Shown here: piece after piece, positions 6,507 through 6,624 of the stretch
Position numbering within the stretch: position 1 is the first letter of the stretch
Layout: every line of letters starts with the position of its first letter
Assembly: GCA_003650865.1 (NCBI GenBank)
Contig: QMSN01000054.1
Coordinates: forward strand, 1 to 6,624
Length of the DNA stretch: 6,624 bases
Origin: Thermoprotei archaeon
GTDB taxonomy: Archaea; Thermoproteota; Methanomethylicia; Nezhaarchaeales; WYZ-LMO8
Direction of reading: 5' to 3'
Made by a program: the position numbers and the translations under genes
The notes under the pieces: generated by a model
Databases searched by the model: none
Told to the model about the DNA's origin: nothing
Seen by the model: only the letters and a program-made list of their open reading frames with translations

Positions 6507-6516
6507 TATCCTTCAC

Positions 6517-6624
6517 TCACACGAGTAAGCTTAGTATGGCTCTAGCCATGTGAAGCTTATTCTCTGATTGAACCCACACAGCTGAGTGTTCTGGGTCGTC
6601 TATGACGTCGTCAGTGACCTCCTC
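6517..6624 (-). CDS. argF: Ornithine carbamoyltransferase, C-terminal end only
   Basis: The frame open at the right edge encodes 35 residues and a TGA. It starts EEVTDDVIDDPEHSAVW and continues QSENKLHMARAILSLLV. This matches the C-terminus of ornithine carbamoyltransferase, where a Glu-Glu-Val-Thr-Asp block after the HCLPxHRG motif leads to a final helix with ENRLHxxKA. Aspartate carbamoyltransferase ends differently (QAxNGxxxRxALL), so OTC is favoured. The enzyme makes citrulline from ornithine and carbamoyl phosphate in arginine synthesis. The active-site motifs lie outside the window, so a related carbamoyltransferase cannot be excluded. Confidence 0.82.
   Translation of the reverse strand, partial: EEVTDDVIDDPEHSAVWVQSENKLHMARAILSLLV

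Overview
The window is a stretch of archaeal housekeeping DNA, and every convincing gene lies on the minus strand. Read in the direction of transcription (right to left), the order is argF (3' end only), dtd2, secE, spt5 (nusG), rpl11, rpl1, rplP0 (L10/P0), rpl12 and alaS (cut off by the left edge). The archaeal assignment rests on several points: P0- and L12-type stalk proteins instead of bacterial L10 and L7/L12, an NGN-KOW Spt5 of about 155 residues, a single-pass Sec61-gamma-like SecE, a DTD2-type D-aminoacyl-tRNA deacylase, an archaeal-type AlaRS with an N-terminal Cys cluster, A/T-rich TATA boxes and GGTGA-type ribosome binding sites. The L11-L1-P0-L12-alaS order is, from what I know, best known from Sulfolobus and its relatives, so a TACK-group (Thermoproteota-like) archaeon is most likely. 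Heavy use of AGG/AGA for Arg and ATA for Ile suits a thermophile. I cannot name a genus.

Layout: 6517-6624 holds the last 35 codons of ornithine carbamoyltransferase. Ten bases later dtd2 begins (5685-6506). An 82-base gap (5603-5684) carries a TATA box placed to drive secE. From there secE, spt5, rpl11, rpl1 and rplP0 are packed with 11-, 2-, -4- and -1-base junctions. A short gap between rplP0 and rpl12 holds a second, near-perfect TATA box, so rpl12 probably has its own promoter and begins at a TTG codon at 2838, not at the ATG at 2874. An 80-base gap (2438-2517) separates rpl12 from alaS and carries a small inverted repeat and a weak TATA-like stretch. No ORF on the plus strand looks real; all are shadows of these genes.

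How the genes work together: SecE anchors the protein-export channel, Spt5 keeps RNA polymerase processive and links it to ribosomes, L11/P0/L12 form the GTPase-activating stalk, L1 forms the opposite (E-site) stalk, AlaRS charges and proofreads tRNA-Ala, and DTD2 strips D-amino acids from tRNA. The cluster therefore covers transcription elongation, translation, charging fidelity and secretion.

I see no unknown biological system, mobile element, CRISPR array or RNA gene. The points most worth a second look are the P0 protein that ends without the usual acidic tail and C-terminal GLSxLFG motif, and the internal promoter plus start-site correction for rpl12.
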